The position numbers were made by a program, and so were the translations under genes. From positions 62,001 to 126,000 of the forward strand of contig WTXI01000077.1 in NCBI GenBank assembly GCA_022376515.1: a stretch of 64,000 nt of DNA, in the 5' to 3' direction. The notes below the pieces were generated by a model that worked only from the letters and a program-made list of their open reading frames with translations, had not been told where the DNA came from and searched no databases. Within the stretch, counting starts at the first letter, position 1, and the number at the start of each line of letters is the position of its first letter. Of the stretch, positions 63,201 through 64,000 are shown one piece after another. The stretch comes from Lactifluus volemus. Taxonomy: Eukaryota > Basidiomycota > Agaricomycetes > Russulales > Russulaceae.

Positions 63201-64000
63201 TAGCAAGAAAAAGTGTGTTCAACGCTTGTTGGGACACTCCCTCGATCGCAGTGGACAAGATCCGTTGGACATGTTATATCAAGAAGTTCTCGGAGCGTAC
63301 ATCAAATCGGATGAAGCACAGATTCTATTTCGGTCTGTCATGGGACAGATTTTCGCTGCGATCGAACCGCTCTCAATCGATTCTTTGATTGCTCTGCGAA
63401 GGCATGCCTCTATTGAGGAACCCGAGGATCCTGATCCAGCTGTACAAATGCTCCGTCACCTCGGCTCGCTGCTGAGTAATGTGACTTCATCTGACCATAC
63501 GCGTCCAATCGTTCCTCTCCATACATCATTCCGTGACTTTCTGATGAGCAAGAAGGGTGGTGTGTTTTACGTGGACCTTCAGGATTCGCACCGTCAGTTG
63601 GCACATTCCTGCCTTGCTTCGATGCTCAACAAACTGAAGTTCAACATTTGCAAGCTCAAAACATCATATCTTGCGAACAGCGACGTTCCAGATCTTGAAT
63701 CTCGAATTATGAGATACATCCCACCTGCTTTGTCGTATGCCTGCCGTTTCTGGGGCGATCACTTGGATCATCTTACTTTCGATGACGATCTATTCATGAA
63801 ACTTCGATCCTTACTCGAGACAAAGTTTCTGTTTTGGCTGGAAGTGCTAAGCATCAAGAGCTGTGTAGGCCTTTCTTCACGGGCATTGTCATTTCTGTCG
63901 ATGTGGTTGCAGCCGGAGGTAGGTACTCGTCACAATTCAGTATGACATGCGGTAACTTTTGGGTACAAATCATAATAGGATTCGCAAATGGAGGTGAAGA

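Overview
The window looks like nuclear DNA of a basidiomycete, most likely an agaricomycete mushroom. Introns are mostly about 45-60 nt with GT..AG ends. The gene content is typical of that group: NACHT-WD40 NLR receptors, a Crinkler-like nuclease protein family, a fungal HNH_2-type protein, a chromodomain Ty3 retrotransposon, a MULE transposase and a tyrosine recombinase. No tRNA, rRNA or CRISPR array was seen. All calls come from reading the sequence; no database search was possible.

Layout. (1) 1-3.1 kb: last exon of an NLR (copy 1) and its duplicated 3' flank. (2) 3.4-7.2 kb: two ordinary multi-exon genes, a Cys-rich zinc-finger-like protein and a conserved agaricomycete protein of unknown function. 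(3) 7.3-8.4 kb: satellite-like direct and inverted repeats. (4) 8.5-21.4 kb: a decayed MULE transposase gene split by a complete 8.4-kb Ty3/chromovirus (10171-18611, 5-bp target duplication CGATC) and two smaller non-MULE segments. (5) 22.6-25.6 kb: fused fragments of a CS/NudC-domain gene, a helicase-like segment and a Spa2-like polarity gene. (6) 26.1-29.7 kb: an apparently intact pair of convergent genes, a tyrosine recombinase and a SAP-like partner, possibly a two-gene mobile element. (7) 30-38.2 kb: a broken two-finger GATA factor, an intact HNH gene, a methyltransferase fragment and a broken Crinkler-like gene. (8) 39.4-48.6 kb: an RS-rich coiled-coil protein, then NLR copy 2, full length but with a one-base frameshift and 14 nearly identical 43-residue WD40 repeats. 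(9) 48.6-60.8 kb: a mosaic of segmental duplications holding two more Crinkler-GATA units, an intact ELP6 gene and a truncated COG3 gene. (10) 60.9-64 kb: NLR copy 3, open as far as the window goes.

How it fits together. A unit made of a 3' fragment of the RS gene, a spacer, a C2-NACHT-WD40 NLR and a degraded minus-strand gene occurs about three times. A second unit (Crinkler-like gene plus GATA remnant) is duplicated inside it. The RS-gene fragments share one breakpoint, so a truncated unit was copied. The region is best read as a fast-evolving NLR and nuclease (Crinkler-REase, HNH) island that keeps collecting transposons and gene fragments. The WD40 array concentrates amino-acid change at a few repeat positions, as expected for a recognition surface. 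The most distinctive mobile-element signals are the self-priming arrangement and eight Gcn4/AP-1-type sites in the retrotransposon LTR, its extra zinc-knuckle ORF, and the recombinase gene pair.
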